Assembly (NCBI GenBank): GCA_008638375.1
Contig: CM018052.1
Span: 28,977,239 to 29,041,238, forward strand
DNA: 64,000 nucleotides
From: Nyssa sinensis
Taxonomy: Eukaryota; Streptophyta; Magnoliopsida; Cornales; Nyssaceae
Reading direction: 5' to 3'
The notes below the pieces were generated by a model. It searched no databases. It saw only the letters and a program-made list of their open reading frames with translations, and had not been told where the DNA came from. The stretch's first letter is position 1, and every line of letters starts with the position of its first letter. This document shows, one piece after another, positions 1-11,669 of the stretch. The position numbers and the translations under genes were made by a program.

Positions 1-27
1 GTGCGTCTGAAGAGAAGATGATCGTTT

Positions 28-100
28 TGTTGAGTGGTTGTCATGAGTTCATCTGGATTTTTGATGACCCGTTTGCGAAAATTTTTTTGACCTGCTTTTA
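28..100 (+). repeat. Stub of the 5' LTR of a Ty1/copia element
   Basis: These bases match the first part of the 3' LTR at 2847 (shared core gttgtcatga, then ttgatgaccc and ttgacctgct). The match breaks off near base 100, where sequence coding for the pre-integrase region begins directly. A normal copia element would have the rest of the LTR, a primer site and gag here, so about half of the element has been deleted. The 5 bp before the stub (cgttt) and the 5 bp after the 3' LTR (cattt) differ at one base and could be the target duplication. Confidence 0.6.
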
Positions 101-103
101 TTG

Positions 104-2745
104 TTGAACTCATTTGTGGTTGAAGGCATTGCGGGGGTTGATAAAGCAAGGTCTTTTAAAGGGCGCCAAGACTGGGAAATTGGGATTTTGTGACCATTAT
201 ATCTTGGGCAAACAGACTAGAGTTAAGTTTGGCACAGTGGTTTATCGTACTTAGAGGAATCTTGATTATATTCACATTGATGTATCCGGACCTAGTAGAG
301 TTGCATCTTGGGAGGGGGTAAGCATTGGTTTGTGACTTTTGTTGATGATTTCTCAAGGAAAGTTTAGGTGTACACCATGCGACATAAAGATGAAGTCTTG
401 GATGTGTTTTTTTAATTGGAAGGAAATGATTGAAACTCAGACAGGTAAAAAGATCAAGAGGCTCAGATCAGATAATGGTGGTGAGTACAAGTCTGATCCA
501 TTCAAACAAGCATGCTAGGATGACGGCATAGTTAGACATTTCCCAGTTAGAGACAAGTTGCAACAAAATGGGATGGCAGAACGTAGAATTGTACATTACT
601 TGAAAATGTGCGATATATGTTGCTAAATGCTGGATTAGGCAAGGCATTTTGGGCTGAGGAAGTGACATATGCATGCCATCTCATCAATAAGTTGCCTACA
701 ACTACAAATGATGGAGAAACACTCATAGAGGTATGGTCTGGAAAACCTGCTACAGATTATGATATTTTTCATATATTTGGTTGTTTGCATATTTTCATGT
801 GAAGAAAACTAAATTGGACCCCTAGAGCAAAGAAAGCAATATTCTTGGGCTTTAGTAGAGATGTCAAGGGATATAGACTGTGGTGTTCTGAATCAAAGAA
901 AGTTGTTATGAGTAGGGATGTTACTTTTGACGAGTCGATAATGTTAAATCAGATTAAGAAAAAGAATGCTCAAGAGGAGAGTATTTCACAGTAGGTGGAG
1001 TTAGAGACTCTAGTGGTTGTAGCGAAAACTGTTGAGATACTTGATAGTTTTGTTATTAATCCAAATGATGAGGGCTCGAGCTCAGATGTGGAGGAAGCTC
1101 AAGAGATCCCACAACAACTAGAGTTTATTATAGTTAGTAGATCGAAAAGAGAGATTTGCAAACGTTCTAGGTTTGCTAACATGGTGGCATATGCACTTCC
1201 AGTTGTTGATGATGATATTCCTCTAACTTATAAAGAATCCATGAAACATTCAAAAAATGTTAAATGGAGTGATGCAATGGGTGATGAGATGCAATTACTT
1301 CATAAGAATCAGACTTGGGAATTGGTTCAACTTCCTAAGGCAAAGAAGACAATTGGTTGCAAGTGGATATACACCAACAAGGAAGGTTCTCCGGGAGAAA
1401 ACAATGTGAGATTCAAGGCTAGATTGGTAGCTAAAGGTTATGTATAGAAAGAAGGGATAGAATATAATGAGGTATTTTCTCCAGTTGTTAAGCATTCTTC
1501 TATTCGGATTTTGTTAGATTTGGTTGTACAGTTTGATCTCAAGTTGGCACAACTCGATGTTAAAACTGCATTTTTGCATCTTGATTTGATGACTCAACCA
1601 AATGGATTTAAAGTTGTTGGAAAAGATAATTGGGCTTCCAAATTGAAAAAATTGTTGTATGGTTTGAAACAGTCTCCAAGACAATGGAGTGATTTGATCG
1701 ATTTATGACAGCACAAAAGTATACAAGAAGCCATTTTGATCATTGTGTGTATTTTTTTAAGCTTTGTGATAGTTCATTTATATATTTACTTTTATATGTT
1801 GATGACATGCTCATTGCATCTAAAAGTAAGGTGGAGATAGACAAGTTGAAGACATAGTTGAGAAATGAGTTCGAAATGAAGGATCTTGGTGAAGCTAAGA
1901 AGATACTTGGCATAGAAATTGAAAGAAATAGAGTGAAGGGCACAGTTTTTCTGTCATAGAAACAATATCTGAAGAAAGTGCTATAACGTTTTGGTTTGGA
2001 TGGCAATTCAAAACCCATTAGTACACTTTTGCCCTCTCACTTCAAGCTTAGTGCTTTGATGTCTCCGCACACAGATGAGGAACGTAAGTATATGGCTCAT
2101 GTTTCGTATGCAAACGCAGTTGGTACTTTGATATATGATGTGGAGTGCACAAGACCTGATATTTCACACTCTGTTAGTATGGTGAGCAAATATATGCATG
2201 ATCCAGGTAAATGGCACTAGCAGGCAGTAAAATGGATTTTACTATACATTCAGGGTACAATGGATATTGGTTTGATGTTTGAGAGGCATGATTGACTTGG
2301 TCAACATGTGGTTGGATATGTGGATTCGGACTATGTTAGAGATTTAGATAAACGTTGGTTAACTATAGGGATGTCTTTACTCTTGCTAAGGGACTGGTGA
2401 GCTAGAGATCAACGTTACAGTCAACAGTTGCTTTGTCTACTACTGAGGCAGAATACATGGCAGTGTTAGAGGTGATTAAGGAAGCTATTTGGTTACATGG
2501 ATTGATTGAGGATTTAGGGATTATTCAGAAACATGTCGAGGTCTCCTGCAACAGTCAAAGTACAATTTGTTTAGCAAAGAATCAGGTTCATCATACTCGA
2601 ACGAAGCATATTGATGTTTATTTCCATTTTGTTCGATCTTCACAAGATTGGGACTGTAAATAATCATGTAGATATGCTTACTAAGGTAGTGACTGGGATC
2701 AAGTTCAAACACTGTTTAGACTTGATCAATATCTTTCATGTTTGA
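104..2745 (+). pseudogene. Decayed Ty1/copia pol (integrase, reverse transcriptase, RNase H)
   Basis: Remains of a copia polyprotein, readable only by switching frames and passing stops. In order: the end of the GAG-pre-integrase region, the integrase core (RSDNGGEYKS near 463-492), integrase C-terminal sequence, reverse transcriptase (KWIY and KARLVAKGY near 1360-1440, LYGLKQSPRQW near 1650-1690, catalytic YVDD at 1795-1806) and RNase H (STTEAEYMA near 2436-2462, TRTKHIDV near 2600-2625). The reading ends at 2745. The order integrase before reverse transcriptase is diagnostic of Ty1/copia. Gag, protease and the integrase zinc finger are absent. Premature stops are mostly TAG where glutamine is expected. 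The copy is dead. Confidence 0.9.
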
Positions 2746-2846
2746 GCACTTAAGGGTGCATGGCGCCTAAGTGTGCATTTGGAAGTAGTTATGATCCATT
2801 TACTTGGTTTTGCATGGTTTAGAGAATTCAGGCCAAGGAAGAGATT

Positions 2847-3206
2847 TGTCGAGTAGTTGTCATGAATTCATCTGAATTCTTGATGACCCATTTGCAAAAA
2901 AAAATTTGACCTGCTTTTGTTTTTAGGTCTGTTTTTCTCTTATGTTGTAACCTACTTATATAAGGGTATTATCTTTTAGGGTTTTGAAGAAGAAAGAGAG
3001 TTGTCGTTGGGGGATAAGGGGTTTCACTTTTTGAGAGTTTTTTTGCTATTTGTGATCTCCTTGATACATAGTGAACTGATCATTGCTGCCTGTAGACGTA
3101 AGTATCTCGCCGAATCACGTAAATCTTGAATCTTTTCTGTTCGTTTTGTTTTATTTTTACTCGTTTGAGATCGATTTATTATTTGTTTGATCGCATTCAC
3201 ACAACA
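2847..3206 (+). repeat. 3' LTR of the copia element
   Basis: It starts TGTCGAG after a purine-rich polypurine tract (aaggaagaga, 2835-2844) and ends CACACAACA, the common end of copia LTRs. A TATA box (ttatataagg, 2957-2966) lies in the middle as expected for the U3/R border. The first 75 bp repeat the stub at 28-100. The 3' boundary is inferred from the terminal CA. Confidence 0.65.
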
Positions 3207-4500
3207 CATTTTAGTTATTTTCACTCACTCATAAAAGGAACCAATCAATCCTTGTAATGATCGTCAGATGCTATTTCATCATAACTACGGAAATACATTT
3301 GAATGAATTTTTCAAGAAATCTTCAATATGTCCAATCCTTGTTAGGATTCAAGGTCAGAGATGCCAAAAATTAGTCAATGATGACACCTGGGACCAGCAG
3401 ATCATAGATAATTGTTAAATTGAACTCTGAGCCATAATCTAGGGGGAATTCATATTTTCTCTTGCTGTACATGTTAGTAGTCAACTTATTAATGCACTCA
3501 ATTTGCTCATCTCGTTGGAGTGTTTTGATTCATCTGATCTATTCTTGCCATTCCAACGAAAACAACAATTGAAAACATGCAGAAACCAACTGAAAACATC
3601 CACAATTAAATTTGATTAACTGGTCCAGAAACATGTGAATAATTTTACAGAAAAGTAACTAGTTTTATTGTTTCAGATTTGATGGGCTAATAACACCATT
3701 ACAATAACATTATTCACAAACAACTAGTAAGAAGCCATATCAAACCAGTTCAAACATTCAATGAACAATTATCAGGGAAGCAGCAGAATGAAATTATTCA
3801 ACCTGGACCCAAGTAACCGGAGTGCAGAGACAGTGGAAGCAAAGAGAGGGAGAATATTGACTCATAATATCTAAAAGCTCAAAATGGCAGTGTACACACT
3901 AGATACCAAAGTGGGGAGCAGGAGAGAGCTAAAGAGAGTGCAAAACATAACCATTTTCTAGAAACAGTCGTCAAGGGGGTCTCAAGAACATCCAGCCATC
4001 TATACAAAACTACTTATCTATATTAAAAAATGTTATGAAATCAATTAGTAGCAAAAATCCAGTTGTGTCTTGGGAGTGGGGTGTGTGTTTGTTACGTTTG
4101 GTGTTTGACTCTTCATGATGACACCCTATATGCGAATCCATGGATTTGTCCACCAGTCCGCCCCCAACCCCAACACACCAATCCACCCCAAAAATAATGA
4201 GCAATAACAACCTCTAATAATTATAACAACTATTAAGGCACCAAAAATAGAACAAAACCGCAATTTGAAAAGTCATGCTTGCCAATCACCACCAATCCAA
4301 ATCCCTGCTGGCAGATTTTGAATGCTAGTGTATTACATGAAAAAACAGTTACCCAAAAATAACCAACCATAACTACCTTTACTAATACCAACCATAAGGC
4401 CACAAAAATAGAAAAACAAGAAGCCATAAATGGGTAACACAAAATTAGGTTAAATCACAATATATTAACCATAAGGTCCAATCCAAATGGTGCTTTTATC
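3207..4500. other. AT-rich spacer with one copy of a duplicated segment
   Basis: No gene is visible. Bases 3661-3850 are repeated imperfectly at 5200-5294 plus 6044-6165, on the other side of the truncated RALF gene (shared words include tattcaca, cagttcaaa and ctggacccaagtaacc). The rest is AT-rich spacer without recognisable coding or transposon structure. Confidence 0.6.
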
Positions 4501-4507
4501 CTCTTTT

Positions 4508-4630
4508 TGTCCAAGAACCTCACCACCAACCATCTTTTTCCTCCCCTTTAACAATAAGGGCAGAGACCACGTAAAAGAAAGCCTCCATCTCTCTCTCTCT
4601 CTCTCTAGAGTTCTTGTTTTGGCTCATTAA
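4508..4630 (+). promoter_or_regulatory. RALF upstream region conserved with the second copy
   Basis: The sequence ccaagaacctcaccacca at 4511, the tcctttaaca..gggcagagacca block and the CT-rich leader just before the ATG recur in the same order at 26881-27032, upstream of the intact RALF gene. This supports duplication of the gene with its proximal promoter and 5' leader. A 16-20 bp (CT)n run lies at about 4588-4607. Confidence 0.6.
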
Positions 4631-4963
4631 ATGGGTCTTCAGCTTGGTATGATCCTCCTTCTGGCATTGGCCATGGCAGTAGAGTCATCGTCAATGTACA
4701 ATGATGCCAAATGGGGTAATGTTGCCCATTTTAACCTTGATTCACTACGATCTCGTGGCATTAGTTTTACTTGCAGTGGTCAAGTCGGTGATTGTATCGA
4801 TGAGGCAGAAGAAATGATGATGGATTCTGAGGCTAGCCGACGAACACTTGCTCTAAGCCAAAGGTTCATTAGCTATAGAGCTTTTGATAAGGATCATGTA
4901 CCATGCAATCTTCGCGGCCAGTCATACTATAGTTGTAATAAGAAGGGAGGGGCATATCCTTAA
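4631..4963 (+). pseudogene. RALF peptide precursor, C-terminally truncated
   Basis: A RALF (rapid alkalinization factor) preproprotein of 110 residues: hydrophobic signal peptide (residues 1-21), AKW at 26-28, an acidic propeptide with Cys48 and Cys55, a dibasic RR site at 70-71 where the subtilase S1P cuts in this family, then mature sequence with FISY at 79-82, Cys92 and Cys102. It matches the gene at 27033 along its length, but the Tyr codon of the conserved YxRGC motif is TAA here, so the last two cysteines are absent. RALFs normally form two disulfides and bind FERONIA-type receptors, so a normal peptide cannot be made. Sequence after the stop still resembles the paralogue but has a second stop and a small deletion. 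It is probably a young pseudogene; a shortened secreted peptide cannot be excluded. Confidence 0.75.
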
Positions 4964-5199
4964 AGATGTGGTTGCTAGATTATGTATATACCAACTAAAT
5001 AGTAATCAGTTAAATGACATATTCCTTTAAGAAGTAAGCCTCAAATCTTCTTCTTCTTGAAAAGATATGCAGTAAGAGGAACCATCCATAAATTAATTGT
5101 GATCAACAATCCGAATATGTATCTATTATCCTAATATATCAGAATACCACCCCACCCCCCAAATAATATAAAAAAACTGATCCAAATATGCCAACCTGT

Positions 5200-6165
5200 T
5201 TTAATGTTTTCTATTGATGAGCTAGTAACACGACTACAAATTTTCAGCAGATCCTTTACAGTATTCACACAACAGGTGAAGATCTATATTAGATATTCAC
5301 ACAACCACATCACCTGATACGGTTTTTAAAGGTAATCCCCTCGCCATTGCTTCACCTTATGGGTTGCCATTAGCGAGAAGCCTGACACTTAAGACAGGCA
5401 TGTGATGATTGGGACTCCAGGGGAGGTAATGATGTGCATTTTTTGTTGATCTCCAGCAAACAGATCACGATCGCCTATTTTTTTGTTTTTCTATCAAGAA
5501 GTTATGGTGTGAGGTGGCTGTATGATGGGATATTCAAAGGGCCCTTCTGAATTGGCAAGATGGGATATGATGGGCTTCCATGGTCCAGAAAAGGTAGAGT
5601 TTCATTAATGCAGTACTAAAAATCTGCTTAGCACATAGTATGTATTATATTTCAGAATAAAATTTTGAAGGATTTTTTTTTCTTTTTTGATGACGAGGAA
5701 TCCTTCCAACCACGGGCTATCATGCCTTGTCCAAGAAGTACAATTAGATACAGATGTATGTCATTTTTGAAGGTAAAGTATAACCCTGGAATTGAACTAT
5801 TCAAGTCAAGGCTACCTGTTATTATTTTTGATAGAAATTGAAATGAATATGTACATTGAGTTTCTTGCATAGTGCAAAATTTGAGTTTGTTTTGTATGGC
5901 TTTCGCCTCAATTGTAGAAGTCATTAGTTGTTGCCAGGGAAGTCCCCTATTTGTTTGGCATTCAAGGAGGGCATGCCCTCCTTGCGGACTGGGTTCGTAA
6001 TTTTTGTGTGCAATAAAATTTCACTTACTGAAAGAAAGAAAAAAGATCTATTCTAGATCAGTTCAAATATTCAACAAACAATTATCTGGGGGAGAATGAA
6101 ATAATTCAATCTGGACCCCAAGTAACCAGAGCGCAGAGATAGTGGAGGCAAAGAGTTAAGTTACT
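5200..6165. repeat. Second copy of the spacer duplication, split by an insertion
   Basis: The two ends, 5200-5294 and 6044-6165, together match 3661-3850. The interruption is flanked by a near-identical 15-bp target duplication: agatctatattagat at 5280-5294 and agatctattctagat at 6044-6058 (13 of 15 identical). Confidence 0.65.
5295..6043 (+). mobile_element. Probable 5'-truncated LINE (non-LTR retrotransposon) tail
   Basis: A 749-bp insertion with the marks of target-primed reverse transcription: a long, slightly diverged target duplication, a polyadenylation signal (aataaaa near 6011) and an A-rich 3' end (gaaagaaagaaaaa). No reverse transcriptase coding is left, which is usual for short LINE tails. 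A poly-T run near 5678-5697 followed by a box-B-like motif on the minus strand could mark a smaller nested SINE, but this is weak. A retrogene or long SINE is the alternative. Confidence 0.5.
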
Positions 6166-6464
6166 ATATTGCATCCAAACTGCAGGAAGATGACAATGAC
6201 TAGCAGGATAAAAGAGCCTATATGAAGCATTGTAGTAACAAAAAGGGAAGAAGAAACTAGCAAAGCAAGATATATTCCCTATCCAATCTAATATATGCCA
6301 GATATGCAAATATAAATCATCACCATAACTTCATAGCCTTTTTGTGTATTGCTTTATCTATCAACACATGTGCATACATATGTAATACTCGTATGATATA
6401 GAAATAAATATTGAAAGGAAAATCTATATTGAGTACCGTGATTTTATGAAAGAAGAAACTTATC

Positions 6465-7630
6465 ATTCAGACGAAAAGAGGCTATAAATCAGATTTTGCA
6501 GAGGAAACATGGTCAGTGACTTCGAACATATAGCTGTTTAAAGAAGCCCCGCTTAATTTTGATCTAGTCTGCAAAATACTTCTTTCAGATGGTTTTAAGA
6601 AACCAAAGTGGGCCTCAGTAGAAAGTGAGTGCAAAAAAGATGGCCAATTCTGCAAAATCGTAATAAGCAATTGAGAACTGCTTTGAGACACATTAAAAAT
6701 TCACAGGAATCTGAAAAGATAAAACTTATAAACAACAAAAGGATGACAATAACAATTTTTAGTTCCTTACATTTTCAAAGAGTAAAGTAAGGTTATCCCA
6801 AGCATCAAGAAAAGGTTCTTTAACAGCTAAACTTCTCACACAATGGTAAAAAGCAAGGAAATCACCAATCTATGTTGCCAATAATGCCAACTACAAAATG
6901 ATATTGATAGTTACATATATAATACTCAAAATTGTAAAGTGTTTGGAATCAAGTATTAAAACTTCATTAAGAAAAAAGAAAAGTTTCCCAAGATTTAGCA
7001 ACACTAGGGTAGCAAGGTGATCAAGTTATGATGTTGATCACTATCTGGCTATAACATTGTTGCTTCAAAGTAACGGTGGCTGCAACTGACCATTTATGAT
7101 TCTGAAAATCAGGCTTCTTACAAAGTTCCCTATACCTAGCGAGATCTCCAAGACAAACTAAAAAATGATGGCGTGAATATTGACATTTATGCAATTTTGT
7201 TGGTTCAACAGAACATGACAGACCATCCCATTTATAAAATAAAGGTTCCTCAGGGAGCCCACAACATCTTCTGAATTTTGTGATCAAATTTTAGTACAAT
7301 TCAGTTGTGTCTGACAGAAATGACTTGAATCCTTCTGTGAGACTATCAGAGTTGTTCTGTAAATTAGCAATATTTTGTGGAGTTACTGATTTCTTACTGT
7401 CTACGTTAGCAGAACTTTGTTGTATTCTTTTATGAAATTCATCAATATGTTTATAGTGAAGCTTCCACAAAGAATATTCAACATCTTGAAGTTCCACGTC
7501 ATCATGATCATTCAGGATTTTTTCTCATAACCAGAACGGACTTTCCGGTATAAATCTTGAACATCTGTGTAAAATAGACCTTTGGAATGGATCAGCGTCA
7601 ACAACTGTTTCTCCACACTTACAACATGAA
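6465..7630 (-). pseudogene. SMG7L-like (Est1/SMG7 family) pseudogene fragment
   Basis: Two stretches read on the minus strand as plant SMG7-like protein. The first (about 7630-7020) contains EKQLLTLIHSKGLFYTDVQD, YSLWKLHYKHIDEF, FYKWDG and FLVCLGDLARYRELCKKPD, which resembles the N-terminal 14-3-3-like/TPR region of Est1/SMG7 proteins. The second (6691-6465) contains LHSLSTEAHFGFLKPSERS, a later part of plant SMG7L. It is broken by two extra bases in an A run near 7518-7525, a TAA at 7291-7293 (probably from Gln) and a TAG at 6482-6484 where Trp is likely. The sequence between the parts is intron-like. The remaining exons are missing. SMG7 proteins act in nonsense-mediated decay; this copy cannot. 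The assignment rests on my memory of the family, without a search. Confidence 0.6.
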
Positions 7631-10349
7631 GGCACAACAATTCAAGAGACATGAATTTCAGTTTTATACTTGAACAGTTGAACATAAAAGGAAGTTTTAA
7701 TTGAACATATGAATGTAAATGCAGAGTGTACCTCAACAAACAGATTATGTCTTTTAGTCTGATCTTTAAGGGAACAGGTGAATTAAGATTCATGATGACA
7801 ATAGACAAGCTTCTTCAATTGTAGTCAATCTTCCTGACATGGAGCATAATATGTCTACATTTTGCACATAGCTGACCTGTTAGCTGTTTAATCCATCCAT
7901 CAGAATTTGGAGAGAGAGAGAGAGAGAGAGGAAAAGAAATTGAGAAGAGAATATAAAGATATATTAAGCCTTGAGGATATCCTATGAGATTCAGTGAGTT
8001 GTTTACACCTCTGGTCATAGCCCAAGCAATAAAAACTGTTGAATGTATACTAAATAGTGAACCCAGAGAACTGCAATGAGCTATGATCCCAAAGGACGAT
8101 AATGAACTAAAACTGCAGATTAATCAACATTAGTGGGCATCATGTACTACTAACTAGATTGTTGGAGGCCATTAGATCCTCCCAGAGAAAGATTTACTAT
8201 AAATGATTCTTTTTGTGATTAGACAATACACATGGTTCGTTTTCACAGTCCAAAACACTAATACATCATAAAAGTAAATGAGTTGAAATATCCCGAGGCT
8301 CTTTGTTTATAATTTCCATTGGAAACTATTCACATTGGTGTTTAGATGTCTAATAGAAATTATATGATTCAATTTGTCTTCCAAGGCATTTATAGTCACA
8401 ACCCCATCCTTCATGATGGAGTCACTAAGGAAGAAAATAGTGTCATTCTGAAAAACCAGAGTCATTGCCAAAAATTACAATGAAAATTGTAAATGTTGGA
8501 ATTACTTAAAACCATAAATAAAAATGATGAAAGCATACTACATGATAAACTTGATTCAAATGCTATTAAAAACAAAAGGATGCATTCAAATCCCACATTA
8601 AAAACAATTAATAACTTCAATTCTATGCCTTATACAGAGGAGACATGCTTGTGTGAAACATTGCATCAGATTTGACACTCCTTTAGCAACCTCGGGCACA
8701 TGTTGGATAAATACCAAATGTGTTCACTTCAAGAATTTAGTGTACATTTATAAATACTAAAAATGATATAGTCATCATTGTTGTAATACTATAAATTTTA
8801 TAATTATGAATATGATAATTATTAAGCATCATCTTCCTAGTCATGAAATTATTTAATATAGAAACACCGATATAATTAATAATATGAATTAAACTTATTA
8901 ACTGAAAAATATATAAGTTCCGTTGTTTTGCATTTTAGGATCTGCATTGTTTACACATTCGTTTCGTGCCAACAGTGTCCCATCTCTGTGTCTATAAAGA
9001 CCTTCATTTCCAAGGAGTGTGAAAATGCATGCCCCCTAAAACTAAAAGTCTGAAGAGCTCTCAGCAACTTCTGCCCTAAAGTACTTGGAAAATTTCTTTG
9101 AAAAGTATTTAATCAGTTGCGCAATTTCATGGAGAGAGAACATACAAAAGAAAGGGTATGGGATTATTCAATTCTTATCATCCGGGTAAAAATTAAAAAT
9201 AAATAAATAAATAAATAAAATAAGAAGAAGAACATCAAATGTCACTATAGATAAAAGCATTCTAATTGAGAAGCATTTCACTCACATACCTTAGTACTTA
9301 ATTATATATAACACTTTAGTTCAGTAACCTATCCAATCTATAGAAATGGCCTCAACTTGCAAGTTACAATATTATAAACAATTCCAAATCCAACCTAGAA
9401 ATTCATATATATCTTAAGTCAATGAAAAATTAACACCCCCCCCCCCCCCCCCAACTGACTTCTATTACATTTTTTTTTTCCACATCTCCATACTCTGATA
9501 ACAAAGGAAAACGAAAACAAAAAATTAATTGTTTTGGGAAAACTCACTCAGAAGATGATAGTGATAATGTGATGATCATCATCATTACCATTGCCATTAA
9601 CAGATTCATCACATAAGAGTCTGAGACAAGCACTACACTAGTAACCAATTTATCTGAGTTCAGACAACCAACCATATTAAAGAAATTTTTTACTGCCCAA
9701 ATAAAAAAATAATTATTAGATGATTGCAAATAATAAGGAAAACAAATAGAAACTATATCAATTGAGAGACATTACAGAATGCACAAACCATAGTCACCCC
9801 ATGAAGAAAAATAAAATTAATGAAATCCCAAACCACCACATCAAATTACACAACTGAGAATCAATAGAAGCATCGAAGAAAGTTACTTGATTACAAAGAA
9901 AGAACATTGAATCAGATGAAGAAGAGCACCTGAAGAGCATACAAACACTAGCAATTAGCAAACACCCATTCAAATTCACTTCTCTCTAAGCCAGCCAACT
10001 AAAAAGATACGCATGCAGAGAGAGAGTGGGGGAGAAGCGCAAGAAGTGAAAACAGGTTATCGCAACCTCTGCTGCCCTTGTTGTAAAACAGGAAAAATTA
10101 TTCATTCCGCCGTGTACGTGGTGGACCGGACCAATAAACATGTCATATCAGCCAAATATGTAAGTCATGCACCATATGTTTATTAATTCAGGTATAATAT
10201 AATTGAGACTAATAAATAATAATTCGTAAAACAAATGGTAAAAGAGAGAATTTATTATGTGACACCAATTATAAATTGTCATGTCAATAAAAATTATTGT
10301 ACTATCTCTAATAAATTTAACACATTGTATGCATATCACTCCATAATTG
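7631..10349. other. AT-rich spacer, no gene seen
   Basis: Contains a (GA)n run (7910-7930), an (AAAT)n run (about 9190-9220) and a C homopolymer of about 18 bases near 9436-9453. A purine-rich stretch at 9990-10060 could be old 5' leader sequence for the SMG7L remnant, but nothing proves this. Open frames here are short and show no family resemblance. Confidence 0.5.
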
Positions 10350-10357
10350 GCCAGAAC
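10350..10357. other. 8-bp target-site duplication, left (hAT)
   Basis: gccagaac, identical to 21623-21630. Confidence 0.75.
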
Positions 10358-11120
10358 TAGGCTGGCAAAATGAAAAGGTCTGGGTGAATTATAAATGGGT
10401 TAGGTAAAATATAGGCGGGTCAAGTTAACCCAAATTCAACTCATTAATCCATATTTGATTCTCTTTTATTATATATATACCCTCATCAAGTCTAAACTTT
10501 AAATAAATTTTTTTTTTTTAAATAAGCAAAAGTATGTCAAGTTTTTAAAATCATGTAGGTCAAGTTTTGACGCATGACCTTTACTTAGTCTTAGATTGCT
10601 TATTTCATGTCATTAGACCAGAAATCTTTGATAAGTGATATTCATCTTTGATAAGTTGAATTAAAGTAATGTATTTTTAGTTGAAAAAGAACAAAAATAT
10701 TAATTAATTTATTTTTATTTTCAATGGAAAGAAATAAATTAGAGTAACAGGTTAATTAAATTCTAAAAGAATATTAATATGGAGAATCAAGTTCAATAAT
10801 CAACTTTAATAATTTCTAATACAGGTTTGAAGAAGACTTCCTTTTTCTGAAATATCATTTATTTTATATGTGCATGTGTACATATATGTTTGTGTATATA
10901 TTAAATAGAAGTCTAATTTTATCAATAAGGCCCATAAAGACTCCAAAAGAATTTTAATTCTATTAAAAAAAACTTTATTTTATAATTTTTTGTATTGCTT
11001 AATTTATATTTTATAAATTCTATTAAAATTACTCAATTATTGGATTATATAAGAACTCTAATATTAGAATTTTATTAAACATATACATCTCTTATATTTA
11101 AATACTATTATAATTTTATA

Positions 11121-11202
11121 GGGTTAATTATACTTACCTCTCCTAAAGTTTCTGACAATTGCAGAAACATTCCTTATACTTTTTGAAATAACACTATTCC
11201 CC
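11121..11202 (+). repeat. MULE left terminal inverted repeat
   Basis: Pairs with 20991-21071 in inverse orientation, about 80% identical by eye. Similarity fades inward of 11202. Confidence 0.8.
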
Positions 11203-11669
11203 CCTTTGATATAAATGTCTCCCTTCCCCTTAGCTTCTGTTTCTGATACAGACGTTAAATGATGATGTAAGCCAAAAAGTAACGTTTTATGTCCAAATTG
11301 TCCTTGTAATTTATAGAGTTACTATATTAAGCCTAATACTTAATGTGAATGATCTTAAATAACCTCACTGCTATATTTACAGAAGGACAAATCTGCCCAT
11401 TACAATTTTATTGACTCTTATTTATAGTTTGAACCCTTTTCTACAGCTTCAGCTTTCCTCCTTTTCCTCCACACTTGCCCCTTTTCCCCCACTCACGTGA
11501 GCAGTAGCTATTAAGTAGAGGTAAGTGTAACAATAATAAGATAGATTACTGCATTCTTATAATTTCTTAATTAATTAGTTACTTTTAATAAAAAAACAAG
11601 ACACTTGGTCTTATAATTTTTTAATTAATTAGTCTTGATATCAATAATATGATTAACTAATTTTTTCAG

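Noticed and set aside
4010..4442. Open frames of about 66-69 codons on the minus strand before the truncated RALF gene
   Set aside because: No family resemblance, and composition like AT-rich spacer. They lie in the upstream region of the RALF gene.
9436..9453. C homopolymer as a functional G-quadruplex or regulatory site
   Set aside because: A lone homopolymer in spacer; length may be a sequencing artefact and nothing nearby supports a role.
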